From Flavobacteriales bacterium (lineage in GTDB: Bacteria; Bacteroidota; Bacteroidia; Flavobacteriales_F; PHOS-HE28): a stretch of 64,000 bases of DNA. The DNA is taken from contig JADKHI010000001.1 of the NCBI GenBank assembly GCA_016721825.1, positions 124,001 to 188,000 on the forward strand, in the 5' to 3' direction. Below are positions 23,962-32,128 of this stretch, in pieces (position 1 is the first letter of the stretch; every line of letters starts with the position of its first letter). The translations under genes were made by a program, and so were the position numbers. The notes beneath the pieces are model-generated. The model had not been told where the DNA came from and ran no database searches. It saw only the letters and a list, made by a program, of their open reading frames with translations.

Positions 23962-26900
23962 TCAACGAAGCACGCTGACGTGCCCCCGTGCTGTTGTGAA
24001 CTCACTCTGCTTGCAGACAGCGTTGTACTTCAGCACGTACACATAGACATCCTGCTTCACGGGTTGCCCATTGTAGGTGCCGTCCCATGGTCGCAGCAGG
24101 CTCGTGGTCTGATAAAGTTGCTCGCCCCAACGATCGAAGATCATGAGGTCCACCTCCTTCTCACCGTATCCGCCGATGGTGAACACATCATTGATGCCAT
24201 CGCCATCCGGGGTGAAGGCGTTCGGGGCGAAGAGACGCGCATCCGCATCAAGCGCATCAATGGTGATGGTGTCCGTATGCGAGCAGCCGTACTGGTCGAT
24301 CACGGTGAAAATGTACTCACCGGGACCCACCACGGCCTCATCGCGGTCGGTTCCGCCGGTGTTCCATTGGTAGCTCTGTCCCTCCAGCGGTACGCTCAGC
24401 AGGTAGCGCTCATCCGGGCAGCCGTCGAAACGCTGGCTCATCTCCGGGTCCGGCGCTTCGATCACAGTGACCGTGGTCGTGCCCATGCAGTTCGCCGTGT
24501 ACACCTCCAGCACGTATTGCGCGGCCTGCGACACCGTGATCGTTGACATGGTCGACCCGTTGTTCCAATAGTAGGTATAGCCCGGACCTGAAGGCGAAGC
24601 CGACAGTTGAACAGATGAACCGGGACAGATGGCCTCGGGGCCGACCACCGCCACCGGGATCGTGTTGATCACATCGATCGGCAGGCTCATCTGATCGGTC
24701 TGTCCGCATGCCAGGTCCGTCACCGTCAACGTGACCGTGTATGTTCCCGGGGTCGTGTAGCTGTAACTGACGTTCGTGGTCGTGAGCACGGTACCATCGC
24801 CCATGTCCCAGCTGAACGCAATACTGTCACCAGTGCTCAGATTCGTAGAGGCCACCTGGAGCTGGGTGCAGGCGTTCACCTGTGCCAAGGTGAAGTCCGC
24901 CACCACAGGGATCAACGGATCAACGACCAATACTGCGGTCGCGGTGTCGTTCGGAGAACAGCCCAACAGATCGGTGACCACAAGCGTGACCGTGTATGTA
25001 CCATCGTTCAGATAGGTATGCGTCACGTTCGTATCGTTCAGTAAGGCCGTACCATCACCCATGTCCCAACTGAAACCGAGGAAGGTTCCTGTGCTGGTGT
25101 TCGTTGTGGTCGCCAGTAGCTGCGCGCAGTTGAACACCTGGTCCACGCTGAAGCCTGCCGTCACCGGAATGGTCGGGTCCACGGTCACTTGTGTATCCGC
25201 CGTATCGGCTTGGTTGCACGTGTTCGCATCGTTGGCGATCAATGTGATCGTGTACGTACCCGCTCCGGAGTATGTATATGTCACGTTCGTGCTGTTCAAG
25301 AGCGGACTGCCATCACCCATGTCCCACGAGTACGTGATCGGGCCGGGGCCTGTGCTCGTATTGTCCGTGGTCACGATCAGGTCATCGCAATCCGGCACTT
25401 GTGTCACCGTGAACAGCGCCTCCACTTCAACAGGCGGTAGCACCGTGAAGGGTATGGTCAGCGAATCCGGTTGACTACAACCTGTGGGGTCATAAGCAAG
25501 GAGTTCAATATCGTAAGTGCCCGGCCCGGAGTAGTTGTGTACCACGTTCGTGTCCGTAAGGAAGGTGCCATCGCCCATGTCCCAGACGAAGGCCAGTGGG
25601 CTGCCGGTGCTGTTGTTGGTGGTAAGCACCTGGCTGATGGTACAGTCGGTGTTCTGAACGATCGAGAAAGCCGCTGTGATCGGCTGCGACTGTCCGATGG
25701 TGACCGGGAAAGTGATCGTGTCAGCCAGGTTACAGCTCAGCGAGTCGAAGGCGATGAGAGTTACGGTGTAAGCACCCGGGGTCGTATAGGTATGGCTGGG
25801 AGCATAGGCGGTGTCCGGCGCACTTCCATCGCCGAAATCCCAGATCCATGAGTCCCCAGTGCTCGTGTTCAGGAAGTCGATCTGGATGGGCGCACAGCCT
25901 TGATTGAGCGTTCCGGCGCCGGCGGCGTTCACACCCGCCACCTGGAAGTCGATCTTGAAGACGCCGACATCCCAGCCGTTCTGCACGTTCGAATAGGCGT
26001 TCGCAGTTGTCGGGAACACTCCGATGGTACATACGCCCTGGTACACAATGCCGTTCGCATCGAAACGGCTCGTACCACCGTCCACGTGGTTCGCCCCATC
26101 ATAATAAGTGGCGTAAAGCACCGAGGCCATGTCCACATCGTACGAGGCCAGGTAGAAACCGCCGGACTGGTAGAGCGCGCCTGGGCTGGTCGCAAAACCG
26201 GCCGAGGCGCTGTAGCCGCTGATGTAGATGTGCTTGCAGACGTCCACGAGGAAGGCCACCGGAACAAGGCTGTTGCCGAAGCCGCCTGGGTTGCCGACCA
26301 CGCTGGTGAAGATCGGAGCGGTCAAGCCCGGATCGAACTTCGCAACGAAGATGTCCGCACCCGCTTGACCGTAGGTAGTGGCAGGCTGGATCTGGAAGGT
26401 GCCCGCATCCGACTGGCCGTAGATGTACACGTCACCATCAATATCCACCTGAAGGAAGAAGGCGTGCTCCTCTCCGCTGGTACCCACGAAGGTGGATCCG
26501 GCCAAGGTGGTGGCATTATTGGTCAAGTGGACGATGAAGGCGTCCGCGGCTCCACCCTGGTAGGCCGTCTGATAGGCACCGGGGGTGGTCGGGAAAGTCG
26601 CCGTGCTGGTGGAACCGCCCACGAACACACCACCGGCCCCGTCCTGCTTAATGCCAAAGCACATTTCGCCCCCTGAACCACCGAGGTAGGTGCTCCAGAT
26701 CATGGTTGACATGTTCGGGTTGATGCAGAACGCCACACCATCCTGCGCACCACCACCATACGTGGTTTGGATCGCTCCAGCGGTGGTCGGGAAACCTGCA
26801 CCATCCGTGCAGCTTGCCACATAGCAGTTACCGGCAGCATCTACGATCACCTCGCCACGAAAACTGTCGCCGTAGTTGAAGGTGAAGGAGTTGCTGCCGT

Positions 26901-28122
26901 CGTTGTTCGGGCCACCCACATAGGTGGAACCGATGATCGCCGAGCCCGCCGCGTTGAGGTGGGTCAGCACGATGTCGTAAGCGAAGCCGCCACCGCCGAA
27001 GGTGTTGTCGAAGCAGCCCGTGGAGGTCGGGTAGTTGGAGGACAGCGACGACCCATAGACATAGAGCTCGCCAAGGCCGTTCGTTACCAAGCTGTGCGGA
27101 TACTCGGAATCACTTCCCCCCAGGTAGGTAGCGTAGATCAGCGCGCTGCCATCGGGATTCAACTTGCTGATGGAGATGTCCGTGCCACCGCCATTGAAGC
27201 TTGTGTCAAAGGCGCCAACCGTGACCGGATAACCCTGCCCGAAGCAACGCGCCCCGGTGAAGATGTTCCCCTGGTCGTCGTAGGTGGCCGAGTGCCCATA
27301 GTTCGAGGTCTGGCCCAAGTTGCCGGTTCCGCTGAGCGTACTGGCCATCAACACCGGATCGATCACGATAGGTCGCTCCAGGTCCGTACCGTTCCCGAAT
27401 TCGAATCCGGCAACACCGTCGTTCAGGGTGAAACGACAAGTCACTGCTTGCATATCACCATCGGCGTACCAGGCCACGGGATGCACCTCGGTCATCGTGC
27501 CCACGGTCGTACCGAACACCAGATCGCCCGCTTCGTTCATTGAGACGCCTTCCAAGCCTTCGTAACGGAAGCCCACTTGGGCAGCCGCCGAGCCCTTCTC
27601 CAGGACCAGGTCATACTTGTAGTTGAGGTCCTTGGAATACATCCGAACATCAACCCCCGGCCAAACTGCGTGGTACATCACCTCGCCGTAGATGGGCACG
27701 TGTCCGGCCCACTTGCTCTGGTCATTGCCGATGAAGTAGTTGTGATAGGCTTGGGAACGGTCCGAAGCAGTGACCTCCGCCGCAGGATCCCCGCCAACGA
27801 AGCGCATACGCCAGGAATGCCCCTTCAGGTTGAAGGCTGCCTGTTCCGCTTGGGTCATGTGGATGTAGTCGTGCATCCGTTCGCTCGCGTCATCCTGAAG
27901 CTTGCTCCACACCATTCCGTCCTTCTCCAGGAACACCGCCAATCCGGTCACCTCGGCCTTGTAAAGCACAGCAGGGTCCCATTGGCCCTTGTTCAGGATG
28001 TAGCGGATCTTGTCCGCAGGGGCGCCACCCACCGCCTTCATGCCCGGCTGATGGTCATGGTCGTTGGCGTGTAGGGCAGCTGCGAAGAGCGGAGCTGAAA
28101 GGAGGAGTGTCCAGCGATTCAT
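23962..28122 (-). CDS. T9SS-exported SBBP-repeat protein with five tandem PKD domains and a type B C-terminal domain
   Basis: 1386 aa from ATG 28122 (the TTG two codons earlier is less likely). Signal peptide MNRWTLLLSAPLFAAALHA, DUF7948-like domain (IRYILNKGQWDPAVLYKAEV), SBBP repeats (residues ~250-690), then five PKD domains in a row, each with a WDFGDGS or WDMGDGT core and a TYTVTL strand, about 88 residues apart (DNA ~24,660-25,930). Ig-like segments and a type B domain follow (FAPNAFTPDGDGINDVFTI, FDRWGEQLYQT, QDVYVYVLKYN). It is the longest of three paralogs in tandem and the first in the transcription order. A surface adhesin or matrix-binding role is inference from domain types. Confidence 0.88.
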   Translation of the reverse strand: MNRWTLLLSAPLFAAALHANDHDHQPGMKAVGGAPADKIRYILNKGQWDPAVLYKAEVTGLAVFLEKDGMVWSKLQDDASERMHDYIHMTQAEQAAFNLKGHSWRMRFVGGDPAAEVTASDRSQAYHNYFIGNDQSKWAGHVPIYGEVMYHAVWPGVDVRMYSKDLNYKYDLVLEKGSAAAQVGFRYEGLEGVSMNEAGDLVFGTTVGTMTEVHPVAWYADGDMQAVTCRFTLNDGVAGFEFGNGTDLERPIVIDPVLMASTLSGTGNLGQTSNYGHSATYDDQGNIFTGARCFGQGYPVTVGAFDTSFNGGGTDISISKLNPDGSALIYATYLGGSDSEYPHSLVTNGLGELYVYGSSLSSNYPTSTGCFDNTFGGGGFAYDIVLTHLNAAGSAIIGSTYVGGPNNDGSNSFTFNYGDSFRGEVIVDAAGNCYVASCTDGAGFPTTAGAIQTTYGGGAQDGVAFCINPNMSTMIWSTYLGGSGGEMCFGIKQDGAGGVFVGGSTSTATFPTTPGAYQTAYQGGAADAFIVHLTNNATTLAGSTFVGTSGEEHAFFLQVDIDGDVYIYGQSDAGTFQIQPATTYGQAGADIFVAKFDPGLTAPIFTSVVGNPGGFGNSLVPVAFLVDVCKHIYISGYSASAGFATSPGALYQSGGFYLASYDVDMASVLYATYYDGANHVDGGTSRFDANGIVYQGVCTIGVFPTTANAYSNVQNGWDVGVFKIDFQVAGVNAAGAGTLNQGCAPIQIDFLNTSTGDSWIWDFGDGSAPDTAYAPSHTYTTPGAYTVTLIAFDSLSCNLADTITFPVTIGQSQPITAAFSIVQNTDCTISQVLTTNNSTGSPLAFVWDMGDGTFLTDTNVVHNYSGPGTYDIELLAYDPTGCSQPDSLTIPFTVLPPVEVEALFTVTQVPDCDDLIVTTDNTSTGPGPITYSWDMGDGSPLLNSTNVTYTYSGAGTYTITLIANDANTCNQADTADTQVTVDPTIPVTAGFSVDQVFNCAQLLATTTNTSTGTFLGFSWDMGDGTALLNDTNVTHTYLNDGTYTVTLVVTDLLGCSPNDTATAVLVVDPLIPVVADFTLAQVNACTQLQVASTNLSTGDSIAFSWDMGDGTVLTTTNVSYSYTTPGTYTVTLTVTDLACGQTDQMSLPIDVINTIPVAVVGPEAICPGSSVQLSASPSGPGYTYYWNNGSTMSTITVSQAAQYVLEVYTANCMGTTTVTVIEAPDPEMSQRFDGCPDERYLLSVPLEGQSYQWNTGGTDRDEAVVGPGEYIFTVIDQYGCSHTDTITIDALDADARLFAPNAFTPDGDGINDVFTIGGYGEKEVDLMIFDRWGEQLYQTTSLLRPWDGTYNGQPVKQDVYVYVLKYNAVCKQSEFTTARGHVSVLR

Positions 28123-28246
28123 GGGCAATTCAATGGGTCGGTAACAGTATTGAGACGCAAGGTACCCCCCGCGCGTTGCTTGGGGCTTGAAACTTGATCC
28201 TCAGCTAGTTAAACACACTGGGCGAACCGACGGCCCCACCCGGTGA

Positions 28247-30007
28247 TCAGCGGAATTGCAGGTCGAAGAGCTTCTTGTAGGCCCCGTCCAGCGCTAACAA
28301 CTGCTGGTGGCTGCCCTGTTCGATGATCCGGCCCGCGTCGATCACCAGGATCCGGTCCGCGTCCTGCACGGTGCTCAGGCGGTGCGCGATCACAATGCTG
28401 GTGCGGCCTTGCGTGAGCTTCGTCGTGGCCTCCTGGATCAGCTGCTCGCTCATGCTGTCCACACTGCTGGTGGCCTCATCGAGCACCAAGATCCGGGGCT
28501 TGTGCACGTAGGCGCGGATGAAGGCCAGCAACTGGCGCTGCCCCACGCTGAGCATGCTGCCCCGCTCCCGCACATCGGTGTCGTAGCCTTCAGGCAGCCG
28601 CTGGATGAAGTCGTGCGCCCCCACGGCCTTCGCCGCTTCCACCACCTCCGCCCGGCTGATGGTGGGGTCGTAGAGCGTGATGTTGTTATGGATACTGTCG
28701 CTGAAGAGGAACACGTCCTGCAGGACCACGGCGATGCTGCTGCGCAGGGCCGGAAGGGCATACTCCCGTATGTCCGTACCGTCCAGAAATACGTGCCCCT
28801 GCTGGAACTCGTAAGCGCGGCTCAACACGTTCACAATGCTGCTCTTCCCACTGCCCGTGGCGCCCACCAAGGCCACCATCTCCCCCGCTTTCGCCTCAAA
28901 ACTGATGTCCTTCAGTACGAACTGCTCGTCGTCATAGGCGAAGGAGACGTTCTCGAACCGCAGATCCCCGCGCAGCTCCCTAGTGTCGTGTGTTCCAGTA
29001 TCCCCGATGGAAGCATCCGTATCGAGCACCTTGAACACGCGTTCGCTGCTCACCATGCCCATCTGCAGTACGTTAAAGCGGTCAGCCAGTTGGCGGATGG
29101 GGCGGAACAGCATGTTGATGAACTGGATGTAGGCCACCAACGCGCCGAACGTGGCCACGCCTTCCAGCACGTCGCCCATGCCCCAGTAGATCAGGGCCGC
29201 CAGGCTGATGGCGCTGAGGATCTCCACCACGGGGAAGAAGATGCTGTAGGCGAGCACGCTACGGATGTGCGCTGCGCGGTGCTCCTTGTTGATGGCCTTG
29301 AACTGCTCGAACTCTTGTTGTTCGCGGCCGAAGAGCTGTACCACGCTCATGCCCTGGATGTGCTCCTGCACGAAGGCGTTCAGCCGGGCCACCTGTGTCC
29401 GCACGTCCTGAAAGCTCTTCTGGATGCTGTTCTTGAAGATGTTGGTGGACCACAACAGGATCGGGATCGGCACCATGCTCAACAGCGCCAGCTTCCAGTT
29501 CACCACGAACATCACCACCACCACTACCACTAGCTTCAGAATGTCGCCCATGATCAGCAGCAGCCCCTGCGAAAAGATGTCGTCGATGGTCTCAATATCG
29601 CTGACCACCCGCGTGACCAACGTGCCGATCGGCGTACGGTCGAAGTAGCGCATGCGGAAACCCATGATGCGCTTGTACAGCGCATGGCGCAGGTCGTAGG
29701 TGACGCTCTGCCCCAACCAACTCGTCCAATAGGCTTGGAAGAACTGCACGGCGGCTTCGATCACAAGCAAAGCGGCCACCACGCCCATCATCACCATCAA
29801 GCCTTCGCGGTCGCCAGTGAGCGCATAGCCGTCGATCATGTCGCCCATGATCAGCGGACGCACAACGCCCAGCCCGCTCAGCACGATGGTGAGCAGCAGC
29901 GAAAGCCAGAAGATGCGCTGGTACGGCCGCACGAAGACCATGACCCGACCGAACAACTTCCGATCAAAGGCCTTGCCCTTGGGCTGGGAAGACGCTCCTT
30001 CGCTCAT
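28247..30007 (-). CDS. ABC exporter, fused permease and ATPase (MsbA/MdlB-like)
   Basis: 586 aa. An N-terminal six-helix permease (residues ~30-330, with the coupling segment ETIDDIFSQG and IGTLVTRVVSDIE) is followed by an ATPase: Walker A GATGSGKSSIVNVL, Q-loop VLQDVFLFSD, signature LSVGQRQLLAFIRA, Walker B ILVLDEATSSVDS and the H-loop AHRLSTV. Such half-transporters dimerise in the inner membrane and export lipids, drugs or peptides; the substrate cannot be deduced. The start overlaps the truA stop by four bases (ATGA), so it is translated from the truA transcript. Confidence 0.92.
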   Translation of the reverse strand: MSEGASSQPKGKAFDRKLFGRVMVFVRPYQRIFWLSLLLTIVLSGLGVVRPLIMGDMIDGYALTGDREGLMVMMGVVAALLVIEAAVQFFQAYWTSWLGQSVTYDLRHALYKRIMGFRMRYFDRTPIGTLVTRVVSDIETIDDIFSQGLLLIMGDILKLVVVVVVMFVVNWKLALLSMVPIPILLWSTNIFKNSIQKSFQDVRTQVARLNAFVQEHIQGMSVVQLFGREQQEFEQFKAINKEHRAAHIRSVLAYSIFFPVVEILSAISLAALIYWGMGDVLEGVATFGALVAYIQFINMLFRPIRQLADRFNVLQMGMVSSERVFKVLDTDASIGDTGTHDTRELRGDLRFENVSFAYDDEQFVLKDISFEAKAGEMVALVGATGSGKSSIVNVLSRAYEFQQGHVFLDGTDIREYALPALRSSIAVVLQDVFLFSDSIHNNITLYDPTISRAEVVEAAKAVGAHDFIQRLPEGYDTDVRERGSMLSVGQRQLLAFIRAYVHKPRILVLDEATSSVDSMSEQLIQEATTKLTQGRTSIVIAHRLSTVQDADRILVIDAGRIIEQGSHQQLLALDGAYKKLFDLQFR

Positions 30008-30753
30008 TCGGGCAGGAAGGGATAGGATACGTATTCGAGGTAGAGACCACGGGCAGGGGCGCTCTTGCCAGCAGCGGCCCGATCACGCGCAGCGATCACT
30101 TCAGCCATGTGACCTGGTGGCTGCTGCCCCTTGCCGATGCGCACGAAGGTGCCCACGATGGCGCGCACCATGTTGCGCAAGTACCGGTCAGCACGGATGG
30201 TGAAGCGGTAGCCTGCCTCGGTGCGCACCCACTCCGCCCGGCGCACGTCACACAGCATCGTCTTCGCGTCGCTTCCTGCCAGGCAGAAGCTGCTGAAATC
30301 CTGTTTCCCCAGCAAGGCGGGTACCGCGGCCGTCATCGACTCAAGGTCCAGCTCAGGTTGGAGCTGGTATGAGCGCCCGGCCAGGAACGGATCCTTGCGT
30401 TCGTTGATGAGGTAGACGTAGCCACGCTCGGTGGCACTGAAACGGGCATGCGCGTCGTCGTTCACCGGGAACACGCGGTACACGGCAATGTCCTCAGGCA
30501 ACAGGCTGTTCACGCCATGCACGAAACGCTCATCCAACTCACGCGCTTCCGGCAGGTCGAAGTGCAGGAAGTACTGCGTGGCATGCACACCGGTGTCCGT
30601 TCTTCCGCAGCCCACAACGAAAAGCTCTGGGACATGAAGCACAAAGCGCAGGGCCCGCTCCACCTCTGCCTGCACGCTCGGGGCCGAAGGCTGCCGCTGC
30701 CAACCCCGATAGGCCGAGCCGTTGTATGCGAGTTCGAGGAAATAGCGGGACAT
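30004..30753 (-). CDS. truA: tRNA pseudouridine(38-40) synthase
   Basis: 249 aa from ATG 30753 (MSRYFLELAYNGSAYRGWQRQ), the normal length and beginning of TruA; the longer frame to 30864 would cross the promoter at 30814. The catalytic Asp is in GCGRTDTGVHA (~residue 53), and FLRNM-like RYLRNMVRAIVGTFVRIG near the end is the RNA-binding strand. TruA isomerises uridines at positions 38-40 of the tRNA anticodon arm. The ABC exporter gene follows with an ATGA overlap. Confidence 0.95.
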   Translation of the reverse strand: MSRYFLELAYNGSAYRGWQRQPSAPSVQAEVERALRFVLHVPELFVVGCGRTDTGVHATQYFLHFDLPEARELDERFVHGVNSLLPEDIAVYRVFPVNDDAHARFSATERGYVYLINERKDPFLAGRSYQLQPELDLESMTAAVPALLGKQDFSSFCLAGSDAKTMLCDVRRAEWVRTEAGYRFTIRADRYLRNMVRAIVGTFVRIGKGQQPPGHMAEVIAARDRAAAGKSAPARGLYLEYVSYPFLPE

Positions 30754-30813
30754 CGATCCTTTCGCCCATAGGGCCATGTGCACATGCATCATGACCTCGC
30801 GTTGGGCGGGGCG

Positions 30814-30821
30814 CAAAAGTA
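30814..30821 (-). promoter_or_regulatory. -7 element TACTTTTG of truA
   Basis: Perfect TAnnTTTG on the minus strand, predicted start near 30807, leader ~55 nt. It excludes the longer truA start codons upstream. The 8-bp array at 30838-30869 lies where its -33 region would be. Confidence 0.5.
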
Positions 30822-30837
30822 GCGCGGTGCCTACCTG

Positions 30838-30869
30838 CTCATTTCCGCATTCGCTCATTTCCACATTCG
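30838..30869. repeat. 8-bp-period array (four units) between divergent promoters
   Basis: Four contiguous 8-mers: CTCATTTC, CGCATTCG, CTCATTTC, CACATTCG (also a 16-bp direct repeat with one mismatch). The units resemble degenerate copies of the following -7-like element CACCTTCG (30873-30880). The array separates the truA promoter from the phosphoesterase start. Confidence 0.65.
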
Positions 30870-30872
30870 CCG

Positions 30873-30880
30873 CACCTTCG
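30873..30880 (+). promoter_or_regulatory. -7-like element CACCTTCG of the phosphoesterase gene
   Basis: CACCTTCG ends four bases before ATG 30885, as at the M1 peptidase, Mpl and RidA genes. First base deviates from TAnnTTYG. Confidence 0.35.
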
Positions 30881-30884
30881 CGAC

Positions 30885-31412
30885 ATGCCCCGGATCGGAC
30901 TTCTCAGCGACACCCACGGCTGGCTCGACCCACGCCTGAAGGAGCACTTCGCGGCATGCGACGAGATCTGGCACGCCGGCGACATTGGTGGCTTGGCCGT
31001 GACGGACGAGCTACGATCCTGGTTCCCGGGGAAGCCCCTGCGCGTGGTGATCGGCAACATCGATGATGCGGTAGCCCGGCGTGAATTTTCCGAAGACCTG
31101 CGCTTCGAACTGGACGGTGTTCGGGTATGGATCACCCACATCGGCGGACGGCCGCCCCGCTATGAAAAGGAGGTATTGTCAGAACTGCGTCGCGACACGC
31201 CGAACCTCTTCATCTGCGGCCACTCGCACATCTGTATGGTGAAGTTCGATGAGGCCCTGAACATGCTCTACATGAACTCTGGTGCCTGCGGAAAGCACGG
31301 CTGGCATCAAATGCGCACCGTGCTCCGCTTCACCATCGAAGCCGGCAAGCTGAAGGACCTGGAGGTGGTGGAACTCGGAAAGCGCGGCGGAACCCCGAGT
31401 GGCGAGTATTGA
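30885..31412 (+). CDS. metallophosphoesterase, YfcE/MJ0936 family
   Basis: 175 aa. The binuclear metal site is complete: LLSDTHG (Asp8, His10), WHAGDIGG (Asp ~38), GNID (Asn ~56), and the C-terminal CGHSHICM pair of His. Short members like this are Mn-dependent phosphodiesterases acting on small model or nucleotide substrates in the cytoplasm; the natural substrate is unknown. ATG 30885 leaves almost no leader after the proposed promoter. The gene ends 38 nt before the convergent DUF4293 gene. Confidence 0.9.
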   Translation: MPRIGLLSDTHGWLDPRLKEHFAACDEIWHAGDIGGLAVTDELRSWFPGKPLRVVIGNIDDAVARREFSEDLRFELDGVRVWITHIGGRPPRYEKEVLSELRRDTPNLFICGHSHICMVKFDEALNMLYMNSGACGKHGWHQMRTVLRFTIEAGKLKDLEVVELGKRGGTPSGEY

Positions 31413-31450
31413 GCGGCGATCGCTGTCGATCCGACCCAACAGTGAAACCC

Positions 31451-31927
31451 TTAGCGCAAGCGGTCCATGCTCTTGACCAGTTCCTCGTCCTTGCGGATGC
31501 CGCGCTCGGCCAAGAAGCTGAACACAAGGATGCCGATCGGGAAAAAGAATGCCGGGCCGAAGCTGTATTCCACCGAACTGCCTTGGGCGAGATAGGCCCT
31601 GACGGACATGTGCGTGATCAAGACCCCGACCTGCAAGGCCAGTGCGAACAAGTAGGTCATCCGTACGAAGCGAAGCTGACGGGCACGGCTGCCATAGAGG
31701 AAGATGCAGACCAACAGCAAAGCGGCCAGGATGGCCGTGACCGCATGTACGGGCAGCTTCAGCGCTACATCCGGGACCGTTCGCCCGTCGCCATTGAACA
31801 GCCCCCACAGCTTCAACAGGAACTCCTGATGGTCCATCCGTTCATAGGATACGAGGGGGAATGCGAACATCAGGCCGGCCAGAAGCGCGGCCAGGGCCAG
31901 GAATACGGTCTGCTTGCGCTGGATCAT
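31451..31927 (-). CDS. DUF4293 family membrane protein
   Basis: 158 aa beginning MIQRKQTVFLALAALLAGLMF, the conserved start of DUF4293 proteins, with four membrane helices (~6-26, ~60-80, ~88-108, ~125-145). Function unknown. In Bacteroidota it commonly sits back to back with rho, as it does here. A CATCTTTG element (31945-31952, minus strand) just upstream is a plausible -7 for it. Confidence 0.85.
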   Translation of the reverse strand: MIQRKQTVFLALAALLAGLMFAFPLVSYERMDHQEFLLKLWGLFNGDGRTVPDVALKLPVHAVTAILAALLLVCIFLYGSRARQLRFVRMTYLFALALQVGVLITHMSVRAYLAQGSSVEYSFGPAFFFPIGILVFSFLAERGIRKDEELVKSMDRLR

Positions 31928-31965
31928 GCGGGAAATTGAGGCTGCAAAGATGGAACACCCCGGCG

Positions 31966-31996
31966 TTTGGATATTCCCCCGTTCGCCTTACGTTTG
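31966..31996 (+). promoter_or_regulatory. consensus promoter of rho (TTTG, 19 nt, TACGTTTG) with a leader hairpin
   Basis: TTTG (31966-31969) and TACGTTTG (31989-31996) are 19 nt apart, a full match to the Bacteroidota -33/-7 consensus. The leader to ATG 32129 would be ~125 nt and contains a stem AAGCCC/GGGCTT (32065-32080, loop of four) that could take part in autoregulation. Confidence 0.65.
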
Positions 31997-32128
31997 CCCT
32001 GTTCTTCCCTGCGGGTGCCGTTCGGTACCTGCCCCCTACCCGAAGTATTTTCCTGAACCGACCGAAGCCCTCCTGGGCTTTCCGCAAGGCGTCACCCACG
32101 CCCCATTCCCTACCTGACATCCCACGTC

